NCBI GenBank assembly: GCA_963796155.1
Contig: CAWCKT010000046.1
Span: 1-64,000, forward strand
Source of the DNA: AP-15 sp963796155
Lineage (GTDB): Bacteria; Pseudomonadota; Alphaproteobacteria; ATCC43930; CGMCC-115725
DNA: 64,000 bases
Direction of reading: 5' to 3'
Position 1 is the stretch's first letter; each line of letters opens with the position of its first letter. This document shows, in pieces, positions 51,653 to 59,414 of the stretch. The notes below the pieces were generated by a model that ran no database searches, was not told the DNA's origin, and saw nothing but the letters and a program-made list of their open reading frames with translations. A program made the translations under genes and the position numbers.

Positions 51653-52927
51653 ATGGCTGTTGCAGCCGAGAGCGCCACGCTGCCGTGGTGGAAGGAACCG
51701 ACACGTCAGCAGTGGCATGCCTGGATCGCGGCATGGCTTGGTTGGACCCTCGATGCCTTCGACTTCACGATTTTCCTTTTGTTGATGCTGCCGATCTCGC
51801 AGACCTTCAACGTGCCGCTGGTCGATGTGACGGCGGTCCTGGCGATCACGCTGTGGATGCGGTTGGTCGGAGCGACGCTGTCGGGCTGGTTCGCCGACCG
51901 GATGGGACGCAAGAAGCCGCTGATGATCTCGATTGCCTGGTATTCGGTCGCCAACCTGCTTGCCGGATTAGCGCCGAGCTTCGGGCTGTTGTTTCTGTTC
52001 CGCGCGCTGATGGGTATCGGCATGGGCGCCGAATGGCCGGTCGGCGCGGCGCTGGCGATGGAACAATGGCCGATCCGCTCGCGCGGCTTCATGTCCGGCG
52101 TGCTGCAAGGTTCCTGGGGGATCGGCGCGCTGCTGTCGAGCGCGGCCTACGGCCTGCTGTACAATTACATCGGCTGGCGCGGTCTCTTGATCATCGGCGT
52201 GCTGCCCGCGCTCGCGATCCTTTACGTCCGCCGCTACGTCAAGGAGCCTGAGGTGTGGCTGGAAAACCGCCGGCGTCAGCGCGCGGAGAAGCGCGAGGTG
52301 AAGGTGCCGTTGTTGAGCATCTTCAAGCTCTCCATCCTCGGCAACACGGCGACGGCCTGCTGGTGGATGGCCAGCAACTTCGTCGTCGCCTACTCGATGA
52401 GCGGGATGTTCGCGACCTGGCTGCAAAAGGACCTGCGGTTGAGCCCGGCGCTGGTGGCCTTGCCGGTGATGCTGCTGAGCATCGGGCAGTTCGGGTCGGG
52501 TGTCGTCTGGGGCTGGATCGCCGACCGCATCGGTCGCCGCTGGTCTATTGTCCTGCCGGCCGTGCTCGGGATCCCGATCGTTCCGCTATACCTCTTCACC
52601 CACAGCTACGCGATGATCGTCGTGTTCTATGGCGTGCAGGGGTGGCTTGCCGGCGGCGGCATTTGGAGCCAGACGCCCAGCTATCTTTCCGAGCGGTTCC
52701 CGACCGAGGTGCGGGCGACGGCGGCCGGATTCTGCTTTCACCAGGGCGCGATCTGGGGCGGCTTCGCCAGTCCGGTCGTGACCTATTTCGCGCTAAACTG
52801 GCACCTGGGGTTCGCGATCCCGATGGCCATCGGCACGATCGGCGGGCTCGTCAGCTTGCTGCTGGCGCTCTCGGTCAGTCCGGAAACCCGCGGCAAGGAA
52901 CTTGTCGCCGACGTCGTACTTGCATGA
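51653..52927 (+). CDS. MFS transporter, aromatic/organic acid symporter type
   Basis: Inner-membrane proton symporter of 424 residues resembling the aromatic acid:H+ and sialate/lactate groups. The first helix carries WLGWTLDAFDFTIFLLLMLP, with the DAFD signature of acid symporters. Motif A is GWFADRMGRKKPLM, the central GAEWPVGAALAMEQWP is typical, and the second half repeats GWIADRIGRRWSIV. GGGAGGTGAGGG directly precedes the ATG. A sigma-54 promoter lies upstream and a Rieske oxygenase gene downstream, so it probably imports the oxygenase substrate. Confidence 0.9.
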   Translation: MAVAAESATLPWWKEPTRQQWHAWIAAWLGWTLDAFDFTIFLLLMLPISQTFNVPLVDVTAVLAITLWMRLVGATLSGWFADRMGRKKPLMISIAWYSVANLLAGLAPSFGLLFLFRALMGIGMGAEWPVGAALAMEQWPIRSRGFMSGVLQGSWGIGALLSSAAYGLLYNYIGWRGLLIIGVLPALAILYVRRYVKEPEVWLENRRRQRAEKREVKVPLLSIFKLSILGNTATACWWMASNFVVAYSMSGMFATWLQKDLRLSPALVALPVMLLSIGQFGSGVVWGWIADRIGRRWSIVLPAVLGIPIVPLYLFTHSYAMIVVFYGVQGWLAGGGIWSQTPSYLSERFPTEVRATAAGFCFHQGAIWGGFASPVVTYFALNWHLGFAIPMAIGTIGGLVSLLLALSVSPETRGKELVADVVLA

Positions 52928-53122
52928 GCGGACCCTCAGCCAAGCGCAACGGCGATCTGGGGCGCCCTGATGCCTCAACCGTGCCAGCCAGCGGCGGCCA
53001 GCATCGACCAATAACGGCGGCGGCCCCTTACGAAGCGAGAGCCTCAAACCCCAGCGTAGCCGCCCTAAGGCGGGTCTGGCATCGCGTGTGCAGAGCGACG
53101 GCGTTAGCCTATGGAGGTCCCG

Positions 53123-54394
53123 ATGGCCGAAAGATTGGCGTTTTTGAACAAGGCCTACAGCGCTTATTACCACCGCGGCGTGCCGCCTGCGGATGACGAG
53201 TTAACCCGCGTCGGGCCGGGCACGCCGTGCGGTGAATACCTGCGGCGGTTCTGGCAGCCGATAGTCGTCTCGAACGAGCTCGGCGACGTGCCGAAGCGGC
53301 TTAAAATCCTCGGCGAGGACCTCGTCGCGTTTCGCGACGGCAGTGGCGAAATCGGGCTGCTGGAACTGCACTGCCCGCATCGCGGCACCTCGCTCGAATT
53401 CGGATTGATTGAGAGCAAGGGGATTCGCTGCTGCTATCACGGCTGGCTCTTCGGCTGCAACGGTGCGGTCCTCGAAACGCCGGGCGAGCCGGCCGACAGC
53501 ACCCTGAAGGAGCGGCTGTTCCACGGCGCCTACCCGGTGCGCGAGCACGCCGGTCTGGTCTTCGCCTATATGGGGCCGCCGGAAAAGCAGCCGCCATTCC
53601 TAAAGCTCGACACGCTCACCTTGCCCGGATACCAGATGGTCCCGCGCCCGCCGAGCGTGTGGGAATGCAACTGGATGCAGGTCAAGGAAAACGCGATGGA
53701 CCCGGCTCATCTCCAGTTTCTGCACACGCTGCCGGGCAGCGAGGGGTTTGTCGACGATTTCAAGACAAAACCGGAGTGGGACTGGATGGAGACCCCGGCG
53801 GGCATGGTCTACATCGACACGCGCCGCCAGGACGATCTAGTCTGGGTGCGCGTCGCTGATTTTATCCCACCCAACATCCATCAGTTCACAGCCAACGACC
53901 AAGTCCTGGTGGCGCGCAACTCGATCAGCCGGCCGCAGGCTACCTTCTGGGCCGTGCCGCTCGATGACGAGAACACGATGCAGATCGGCTATTGGCGAGC
54001 CCCCGAGGGCAAGACGGTGCGCAACAACGCCGGGTTCGGGCAGGACGGCAGCCGTTCCTATGATGAGCGGCAGCGCGTGCCCGGGGATTACGACGCGCAG
54101 ATCAGCATCCATAATGGCATGGCGCGCCACGGGCTCGAACACCTCGCAACGACTGATCGCGGCATCATCATGATGCGCAACATGATCCGCCGCGCGATCC
54201 GTGCCAACGGCGCCGGAGAGGAGCTGATTTCGCCGCTGCTGCGCGACGGCGAGATCATCGCGACCTACAGCCAGGACCGGGTGGTTTCCGGGATCGCGCC
54301 CGCCGCGACGCACGAGGCCGACCGGCAGCTGATCCGCGAGATCGCGCGCAACGCCGTCAGCGAGACTGTGGCCGGCGGCTTCCCCGGCGGCTGA
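53123..54394 (+). CDS. Rieske non-heme iron oxygenase, alpha subunit
   Basis: Ring-hydroxylating or O-demethylating oxygenase of the phthalate-dioxygenase-like, alpha-only type. It is 423 residues from the ATG at 53123, preceded by GGAGG; an ATG at 53111 is also in frame. The Rieske 2Fe-2S ligands are C84 and H86 (CPHRG) and C103 and H106 (CCYHGW). The mononuclear iron ligands are D193, H196 and H201 (MDPAHLQFLH is D193/H196/H201 by spacing DxxHxxxxH). No ferredoxin or reductase gene is adjacent, so electron donors must come from elsewhere. The substrate is unknown. Confidence 0.9.
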   Translation: MAERLAFLNKAYSAYYHRGVPPADDELTRVGPGTPCGEYLRRFWQPIVVSNELGDVPKRLKILGEDLVAFRDGSGEIGLLELHCPHRGTSLEFGLIESKGIRCCYHGWLFGCNGAVLETPGEPADSTLKERLFHGAYPVREHAGLVFAYMGPPEKQPPFLKLDTLTLPGYQMVPRPPSVWECNWMQVKENAMDPAHLQFLHTLPGSEGFVDDFKTKPEWDWMETPAGMVYIDTRRQDDLVWVRVADFIPPNIHQFTANDQVLVARNSISRPQATFWAVPLDDENTMQIGYWRAPEGKTVRNNAGFGQDGSRSYDERQRVPGDYDAQISIHNGMARHGLEHLATTDRGIIMMRNMIRRAIRANGAGEELISPLLRDGEIIATYSQDRVVSGIAPAATHEADRQLIREIARNAVSETVAGGFPGG

Positions 54395-54448
54395 TCGCAC
54401 GCTCCGCGTTCTGTATCGCGGTTGGCCCCGTGGGCTCGCTAACGCTGA

Positions 54449-54521
54449 AACGGCCGGTGTCGAATTCGAAAGCAGTCTCTTGCAGTCGAGGATCGACGAC
54501 CGAGACTTTTGAGGCAGGCTC
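54449..54521 (-). repeat. 73-bp inverted repeat, right copy
   Basis: Reverse-complement partner of 50058-50130, ending CTTTTGAGGCAGGCTC at its outer edge. The outer 16 bases are identical to the left copy, and the interior is diverged. Confidence 0.7.
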
Positions 54522-54635
54522 TAAGGCGCCAGATCAGCAGGTTAGATGCGAAATTCGTTACACGGCGGATCAGACTAGCAACGACGCCAACGCCGCCCCA
54601 CACGAGGCGACTCTTGGACGGGCGGCATATACCGA

Positions 54636-54664
54636 TTGACAATAGCTTGTATGTATGCTATTTT
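54636..54664 (+). promoter_or_regulatory. Sigma-70-like promoter with no obvious gene
   Basis: TTGACA (54636-54641), a 17-base spacer and TATTTT (54659-54664) in A/T-rich sequence. The nearest downstream frames are a 22-codon one at 54688 and a 64-codon one from 54655, neither convincing. It might drive a small RNA or be a relic. Confidence 0.4.
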
Positions 54665-54920
54665 GGCAATCGATCAATCCGGATATCAATGATCACGCTG
54701 TTTTCGAGCGCCCGTTCACTCGAGATCGTGGCATTTATGTCACCGATCTGTCGATGATGCCCGGAAAGGGGTTGTTATCTCGCTGTTCTGACATTCGCCA
54801 AGAGGTCAGAACTCAGGATTCCTGCGGAGAGGGAGTTAACGGTCGCTGATAATTTCCTGCAGAAACAGCAAAAACAGCGGGGCGCGTACGACGGGACCGG
54901 TTCTGCGGAGTGCGTATCCC

Positions 54921-54948
54921 TCTCCTCCACGGTGCTCCCGTGGGGGAG
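54921..54948. repeat. Short hairpin repeat
   Basis: CTCCTCCACGG and CCCGTGGGGGAG form an imperfect stem around a short loop. It resembles other C/G-rich intergenic palindromes in this window. It lies about 220 bases downstream of the otsB stop codon (otsB is on the minus strand), so it could also take part in ending that transcript. Confidence 0.45.
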
Positions 54949-55166
54949 AAGGGCGCCTTGCCGGGCTTGTGTCCAGCTCTCGGAAAACGCCAATGCGCAG
55001 GTGCTGAAGGGCCTGGCTTTCGCGCTCTCGCGGCCGTGGCCGGCACCGTGGTGCCAGCGCTGCCCGTGACAGCAACGTGATCCGGGCGCCGCGGCGCTGT
55101 GACAAAAATGAAACCTCAGCCGATGACTGAATCGCCCGCGCAGCCGCATCGCGTGGTCGAGCGAGC

Positions 55167-55934
55167 TTATCGCGCGAGCCCCTGAGCGAGCCAGGTGAGC
55201 ACGTCGTCAACCGTGGGCAGACGGTAATGCGCGGAGGTCGCCGCGTCGCCAACCTTGACCGAGACCCCGCCCAGTTGGTTGACCACGGCAAAGCCGTCCT
55301 CATCGGTGACGTCGTCCCCGATGAACACCGGTACGCGGCCGTGGAATGGCATCTCCGCAAGGAAGGCCTCGATCGCTCGGCCCTTGCCGCAGGACCGAGG
55401 CCGCAGCTCGATGACCATCTTGCCTGCCAGCGCCTTGAACGCGCCACGACTCGCGAGGGCGATGTGCCGGACGAGTGCCCGGCAAGTCACCTCCTCCGAG
55501 GGCACCTGACGGTAGTGGAGGGCGAGGCTGCCGCCCTTGTCTTCGAGGATTACCCCGGCATGCTGCGCCGCGAAACCGGCCAGGGCCGGACGGATCTCTT
55601 GGAGCGCCGGCTCAGCGGGACAGCGGACTACGCTGCCGTCGCTGCAGCGGCGTTCAAGGCCATGTTGCCCCGCCAAGGCACCCTCGAACGGCGCGACCAA
55701 ACGCGCCAGGTCGTCGAGCGAACGGCCACTCACCAGGGCGACAGCGCCGCCAAGCCGGTCGGCCAACTCACCCAGGAGGCGCGGCAATTTCGCCGGCACC
55801 CGCACCAATCCCGGCGATGGGGCGATCTCGACGAGCGTTCCATCGAAATCGAGAAACAGCGCCTGATCGTGACGCAACCGCGGCGGCGCGAGCGGGCGCG
55901 TAGCGGCCTCGCCCGCGATGCGGGCGTTGTGCAT
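55167..55934 (-). CDS. otsB: Trehalose-6-phosphate phosphatase
   Basis: HAD-type phosphatase that converts trehalose 6-phosphate to trehalose. It is 255 residues. Motif I is LFLDFDGTLVEIAPSP with the nucleophile in DFDGT (29-33), motif II is ALVSGRSLDDL, the lysine region is SCGKGRAIEAFL and motif III is FIGDDVTDEDGFAVVN. The start lies three bases after the otsA stop, so the two form an operon for the compatible solute trehalose. Confidence 0.96.
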   Translation of the reverse strand: MHNARIAGEAATRPLAPPRLRHDQALFLDFDGTLVEIAPSPGLVRVPAKLPRLLGELADRLGGAVALVSGRSLDDLARLVAPFEGALAGQHGLERRCSDGSVVRCPAEPALQEIRPALAGFAAQHAGVILEDKGGSLALHYRQVPSEEVTCRALVRHIALASRGAFKALAGKMVIELRPRSCGKGRAIEAFLAEMPFHGRVPVFIGDDVTDEDGFAVVNQLGGVSVKVGDAATSAHYRLPTVDDVLTWLAQGLAR

Positions 55935-55937
55935 CCT

Positions 55938-57341
55938 TCACTCGGCTGCCATAGGGTGGCGCGCGGGGAACACGCCTTCCGGTTCTTGCAAGGCCTCAAG
56001 AAATGAGTGGCGCCAAGCATGGACATCGTGCTCGTCGAGCCGCGCCATCATCGCCTTGTAGCGGGCGCGGCGCTCCTCGACCGGCATCGCGAGCGCCCGG
56101 TCGAGCGCATCGGCGATCTGATCCACATCGAACGGGTTGACGATCAGCGCGGCGGCCAGCTCTCGTGCCGCGCCGGCGAAGCGCGACAGCACCAGGACGC
56201 CCGGGTCCTCGGGATCCTGGCTCGCGACGAACTCCTTGGCGACGAGGTTCATGCCGTCGCGCAGCGGCGTCACCATCGCCACCCGGCTCGCCCGATAGAA
56301 ACCGAACAGCGTCTCTTGCCTGAAGCGGCGGTTGATGTAACGCAGCGGCAACTGATCGGGCTCGCCGAAGCGGCCGTTGATGCGGCCGATGCGGGCATCG
56401 AGCTCGTCGCGAATCCGCAGATATTCGGGCACATCCTCGCGTGATGGCGTCGCGATCTGCAGCACCACGATAGCGTTGCGATATTGCGGACGGGTATCGA
56501 GCAGCCGCTCGACTGCGTCGAAGCGGTGAACCAGGCCTTTGGTGTAGTCGAGCCGATCGACGCCGATGATGAGCCGCCGGCCCGAAAGACTGTCGCGCAA
56601 CCGCGCCGCTCGGCGATTGCTCACGGCACGCGCCGCCCGAGCAGCAACTATCCGCGTGTCAATGCTGATCGGGAAGCTCGCGGCACGCACGCTAGTCCCG
56701 TACGCATGCATCATCCCGTCGACGGCAGTCCACCCGTCGGCCTCCCGCTCGACATAGTCACCGAAGGCCTGCACATCCTTTTCCGTCTGAAAGCCGACGA
56801 GATCATAGGCGAACAGCGAGCGTACCAGCGCTTCGTGTACCGGCAGGGTCGCCAGAACCTCGGGCGCCGGGAACGGGATGTGCAGGAAGAAACCAAGCCG
56901 GTTAGCGACGCCCAACCGGCGCAGCGCCGCGCCAAACGGCATCATGTGATAGTCGTGAACCCACACCACGTCATCGGGTTTCAGAACCGAGGCGAGCCGC
57001 TCGGCGAGCATTTCGTTGACCCGGTTATAAGCGGCCCACTGGTCCCGACTGTATTCGGCAAGGTTGACGCGATAATGGAACAGCGGCCACAGCACGCGAT
57101 TGGCGAAGCCGAGGTAATAGCCCTCGTAGTCGGCGCGCTCGAGGTCGACGAGCATCCGAGTGAGACCGCCCTCACGCTGCACGCGCGTTGCCCCCGCCGG
57201 CTCATCGGTGACATCGCCGCTCCAGCCGAACCAGATCACCTCGCGCTGATCGAGCGCCGCCAGCAGGGCGGTCGCGAGCCCGCCCTCGTTCCCGCTGAGC
57301 TGCGAGCCGACACGGTTTGACGCGATGACCAATCGTCCCAT
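55938..57341 (-). CDS. otsA: Alpha,alpha-trehalose-phosphate synthase (UDP-forming)
   Basis: GT20 glycosyltransferase that makes trehalose 6-phosphate from UDP-glucose and glucose 6-phosphate. The protein starts MGRLVIASNRVG at 57341, after GGAGG with a six-base spacer; the frame to 57404 is not needed. Motifs: VWVHDYHMMPFGAALR, FFLHIPFPAPEVL, YDLVGFQTEKDVQAF, GVDRLDYTKGLVHRF and TPLRDGMNLVAKEF. It is 467 residues, the normal length, and first gene of otsA-otsB. Confidence 0.97.
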   Translation of the reverse strand: MGRLVIASNRVGSQLSGNEGGLATALLAALDQREVIWFGWSGDVTDEPAGATRVQREGGLTRMLVDLERADYEGYYLGFANRVLWPLFHYRVNLAEYSRDQWAAYNRVNEMLAERLASVLKPDDVVWVHDYHMMPFGAALRRLGVANRLGFFLHIPFPAPEVLATLPVHEALVRSLFAYDLVGFQTEKDVQAFGDYVEREADGWTAVDGMMHAYGTSVRAASFPISIDTRIVAARAARAVSNRRAARLRDSLSGRRLIIGVDRLDYTKGLVHRFDAVERLLDTRPQYRNAIVVLQIATPSREDVPEYLRIRDELDARIGRINGRFGEPDQLPLRYINRRFRQETLFGFYRASRVAMVTPLRDGMNLVAKEFVASQDPEDPGVLVLSRFAGAARELAAALIVNPFDVDQIADALDRALAMPVEERRARYKAMMARLDEHDVHAWRHSFLEALQEPEGVFPARHPMAAE

Positions 57342-57577
57342 CCGGGTCCTCCACGCGACAGCGATCGCGTTTACCTTAGCACGGCTAACGCTCGCGACGG
57401 TCAAATTGCGTCACGCCGATCTCGATAAATTCGGACCCTCGCCGATCGCGGGGCGCGCCGGCACCGCAGTCACACCGGAGCCGTAGAGATGCCCAAGAGG
57501 GAAACCGCACGATCGCGGAACTGATACGCCCCTTTTTTGTTTGTCCGGCTGACCACAATCGCGAGGAGACGACGGTC

Positions 57578-57928
57578 ATGATCATCAAGACGCCGAGTTT
57601 GGCATTCGCAGCCGTTTGCCTGATGACAGTTTGGGCCATGCCGGCCGCACATGCGCAGTGGGCTCGGGGGCCACAGGTGGTGACCAATGGCCCGCAAACC
57701 GACACAGGCGATATGTCGCCCTCCTGGTCGGCGCGCAGGAACGTAATCGACAGCGAGCGTTACGATCGGCTACTGGAAACGAGCCCTGGCTTCCGCCAGG
57801 CGCGGATCCGCAAGGAGTGCGGTCCGATTACCGATCCGCAGCTCCACGCCAATTGTCTGGCGAGCTTCAACCAGGACGAACCTTCGACCGGTTCGCCCCC
57901 ACCGCCCCGGAGCTACCGGAGGGGATAG
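57578..57928 (+). CDS. Small exported protein of unknown function
   Basis: 116 residues with a clear signal peptide (LAFAAVCLMTVWAMPAAHAQ). The mature part is polar and contains two cysteines, in RKECGPIT and LHANCLASF, which could form one disulfide. The tail is Ser/Pro-rich. GAGGAG lies upstream of the ATG. It is not assigned to any family. It converges on rpiA with a strong hairpin between them. Confidence 0.75.
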   Translation: MIIKTPSLAFAAVCLMTVWAMPAAHAQWARGPQVVTNGPQTDTGDMSPSWSARRNVIDSERYDRLLETSPGFRQARIRKECGPITDPQLHANCLASFNQDEPSTGSPPPPRSYRRG

Positions 57929-57951
57929 CGACGCTGAATGATCCGTCTCGC

Positions 57952-57991
57952 AGCGGAGGCCGCCCGTCACCCGTGGCAGGCGGCCTCCGCT
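57952..57991. terminator. Strong bidirectional hairpin
   Basis: A perfect 13-base stem, AGCGGAGGCCGCC with GGCGGCCTCCGCT, and a 14-base loop lie between the exported-protein gene and the end of rpiA. A T-rich stretch follows on the + strand. It fits a shared terminator for the convergent transcripts. Confidence 0.65.
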
Positions 57992-58023
57992 AGTTTCGGG
58001 TTCTCTCCCCGCCGTGATCTTTC

Positions 58024-58731
58024 TCAAGCCCGCCGCTTGGCGGGCGGAGTCAGCACCTCGACACCCGTCATAGACGCAACGACAGCAAGCGTGGTTCGCC
58101 CAACGAAGAGGCCGCTCTCTACCGTGCCGACCGTCATTGCGATTTGTCGCTCGATGGCTGCCGGATCGGCGAGCGGCCCAAACCGGCAGTCGAGGATAAA
58201 GTTGCCGCCATCGGTCACGTAAGGCTGTTCGCCGGCCGCGTAGCGCCGCTCGGGAGCACAGCCGAGCTTGGCAAGCGCGACGGCGGTAGCCTGCCAGCCG
58301 AATTGGGTGACCTCGACCGGGATGGGAGTGTGCTCGCCGAGCCGCTCGACCAGCTTTTCCTGATCGACGACGATGATCAGGCGGTTGCTCGCCGCGGCAA
58401 CGATCTTTTCGCGCAGCAACGCGCCGCCCAGACCCTTGATCAGGTCGAGCGAGCCGAGCTCAACCTCATCAGCCCCGTCTATCGTCAGGTCGAGGCGCTG
58501 GTGCTCGGCAAAGGTCGCAATTGGGATTCCGAGCCGGCGCGCCTGCGCGGCGGTGCGCTCCGATGTCGGAATGCCGACCATCCGAAGTCCACCGGCGAGA
58601 CGTGGCGCAAGCCCTTCGACGACAAAAGCGGCGGTCGAACCCGTCCCGAGCCCAACGACCATGCCGTTCTCGATCTCCTCGATCGCGCGCAAAGCCGCCG
58701 CACGCTTCAGCTGATCACGATCGACGCTCAT
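58024..58731 (-). CDS. rpiA: Ribose-5-phosphate isomerase A
   Basis: Interconverts ribose 5-phosphate and ribulose 5-phosphate. It is 235 residues. Motifs: VVGLGTGSTAAFVVEGL, GIPTSERTAAQARRLGIP, DLTIDGADEVELGSLDLIKG, GGALLREKIVA and PIPVEVTQFGW. The ATG at 58731 lies inside the 3' end of rpe (17-base overlap), so translation is probably coupled. It is the last gene of the pentose-phosphate operon, ending before a strong hairpin. Confidence 0.96.
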   Translation of the reverse strand: MSVDRDQLKRAAALRAIEEIENGMVVGLGTGSTAAFVVEGLAPRLAGGLRMVGIPTSERTAAQARRLGIPIATFAEHQRLDLTIDGADEVELGSLDLIKGLGGALLREKIVAAASNRLIIVVDQEKLVERLGEHTPIPVEVTQFGWQATAVALAKLGCAPERRYAAGEQPYVTDGGNFILDCRFGPLADPAAIERQIAMTVGTVESGLFVGRTTLAVVASMTGVEVLTPPAKRRA

Positions 58732-59401
58732 CAGTCCGGCTCGAATTGCGAATGGCCGCGATCGCGCGGGCGTAATCCGGCGTGTGGAATATGTGAGAGC
58801 CCGCGACGATGGCGCTCGCGCCGGCATCGCGCACCTGCCAAGCATTGTCGCCGCTCAATCCGCCGTCAACCTCGATCACCGGGTCGAGGCCGCGCTCGTC
58901 GCAGAGGCGACGCAACGCCCGGATTTTCGGCAGCATCTCCGGTAGGAATTGCTGCCCGCCAAAACCCGGGTTGACGGTCATGATCAGGACTACGCCGCAG
59001 AGATCCAGCACGTACTCGATCAGCGACAATGGTGTCGCCGGGTTCAGCACCACCCCGGCCGTCTTTCCGAGGTCGCGGATATGAGCCAGGGTGCGGTGCA
59101 AATGGATGGTCGAGCTCGGCTCGCAATGAACTAGCAAATGATCGGCGCCGGCCCCGGCGAAATCGTCGAGGTAACGCTCGGGCTCGACGATCATCAGATG
59201 CACATCGACGGGCTTCGCCGTCGCCTTGCGCACGGCTTCGACGACGACCGGTCCGATCGTGATGTTCGGCACGAAGCGCCCGTCCATCACGTCGACATGG
59301 ATCCAGTCGCCTCCCGCCGCGTCGACCGCCCGGACCTCGTCGGCGAGGCGGCCGAAATCGGCTGACAGGATCGAGGGGGCGACGAGAAGCGAGCGGGTCA
59401 T
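58715..59401 (-). CDS. rpe: Ribulose-phosphate 3-epimerase
   Basis: Interconverts ribulose 5-phosphate and xylulose 5-phosphate. It is 228 residues from the ATG at 59401. Motifs: LVAPSILSADFGRL, WIHVDVMDGRFVPNITIGP, VDVHLMIVEPERYLDDF, LIMTVNPGFGGQQF and VIEVDGGLSGDNA. The frame upstream to 59602 is the shadow of zwf. It lies 13 bases after zwf and overlaps rpiA. Confidence 0.97.
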   Translation of the reverse strand: MTRSLLVAPSILSADFGRLADEVRAVDAAGGDWIHVDVMDGRFVPNITIGPVVVEAVRKATAKPVDVHLMIVEPERYLDDFAGAGADHLLVHCEPSSTIHLHRTLAHIRDLGKTAGVVLNPATPLSLIEYVLDLCGVVLIMTVNPGFGGQQFLPEMLPKIRALRRLCDERGLDPVIEVDGGLSGDNAWQVRDAGASAIVAGSHIFHTPDYARAIAAIRNSSRTDERRS

Positions 59402-59414
59402 GAAGCTGTCGTCC

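Larger units (their letters stand above)
54395..55166. other. Gene-free, relic-like region
   Basis: 770 bases between the Rieske gene and otsB. It holds the right 73-bp repeat (54449-54521), a promoter-like TTGACA/TATTTT pair (54636-54664), an A/T-rich stretch (54640-54860) and a hairpin (54921-54948). Short frames here have no family resemblance. Confidence 0.55.

Noticed and set aside
54439..54642. Minus-strand 67-codon frame as the N-terminal half of the gene cut at 50057
   Set aside because: Its sequence (VVASLIRRVTNFASNLLIWR) does not join sensibly to the fragment and it lies partly inside the right repeat.
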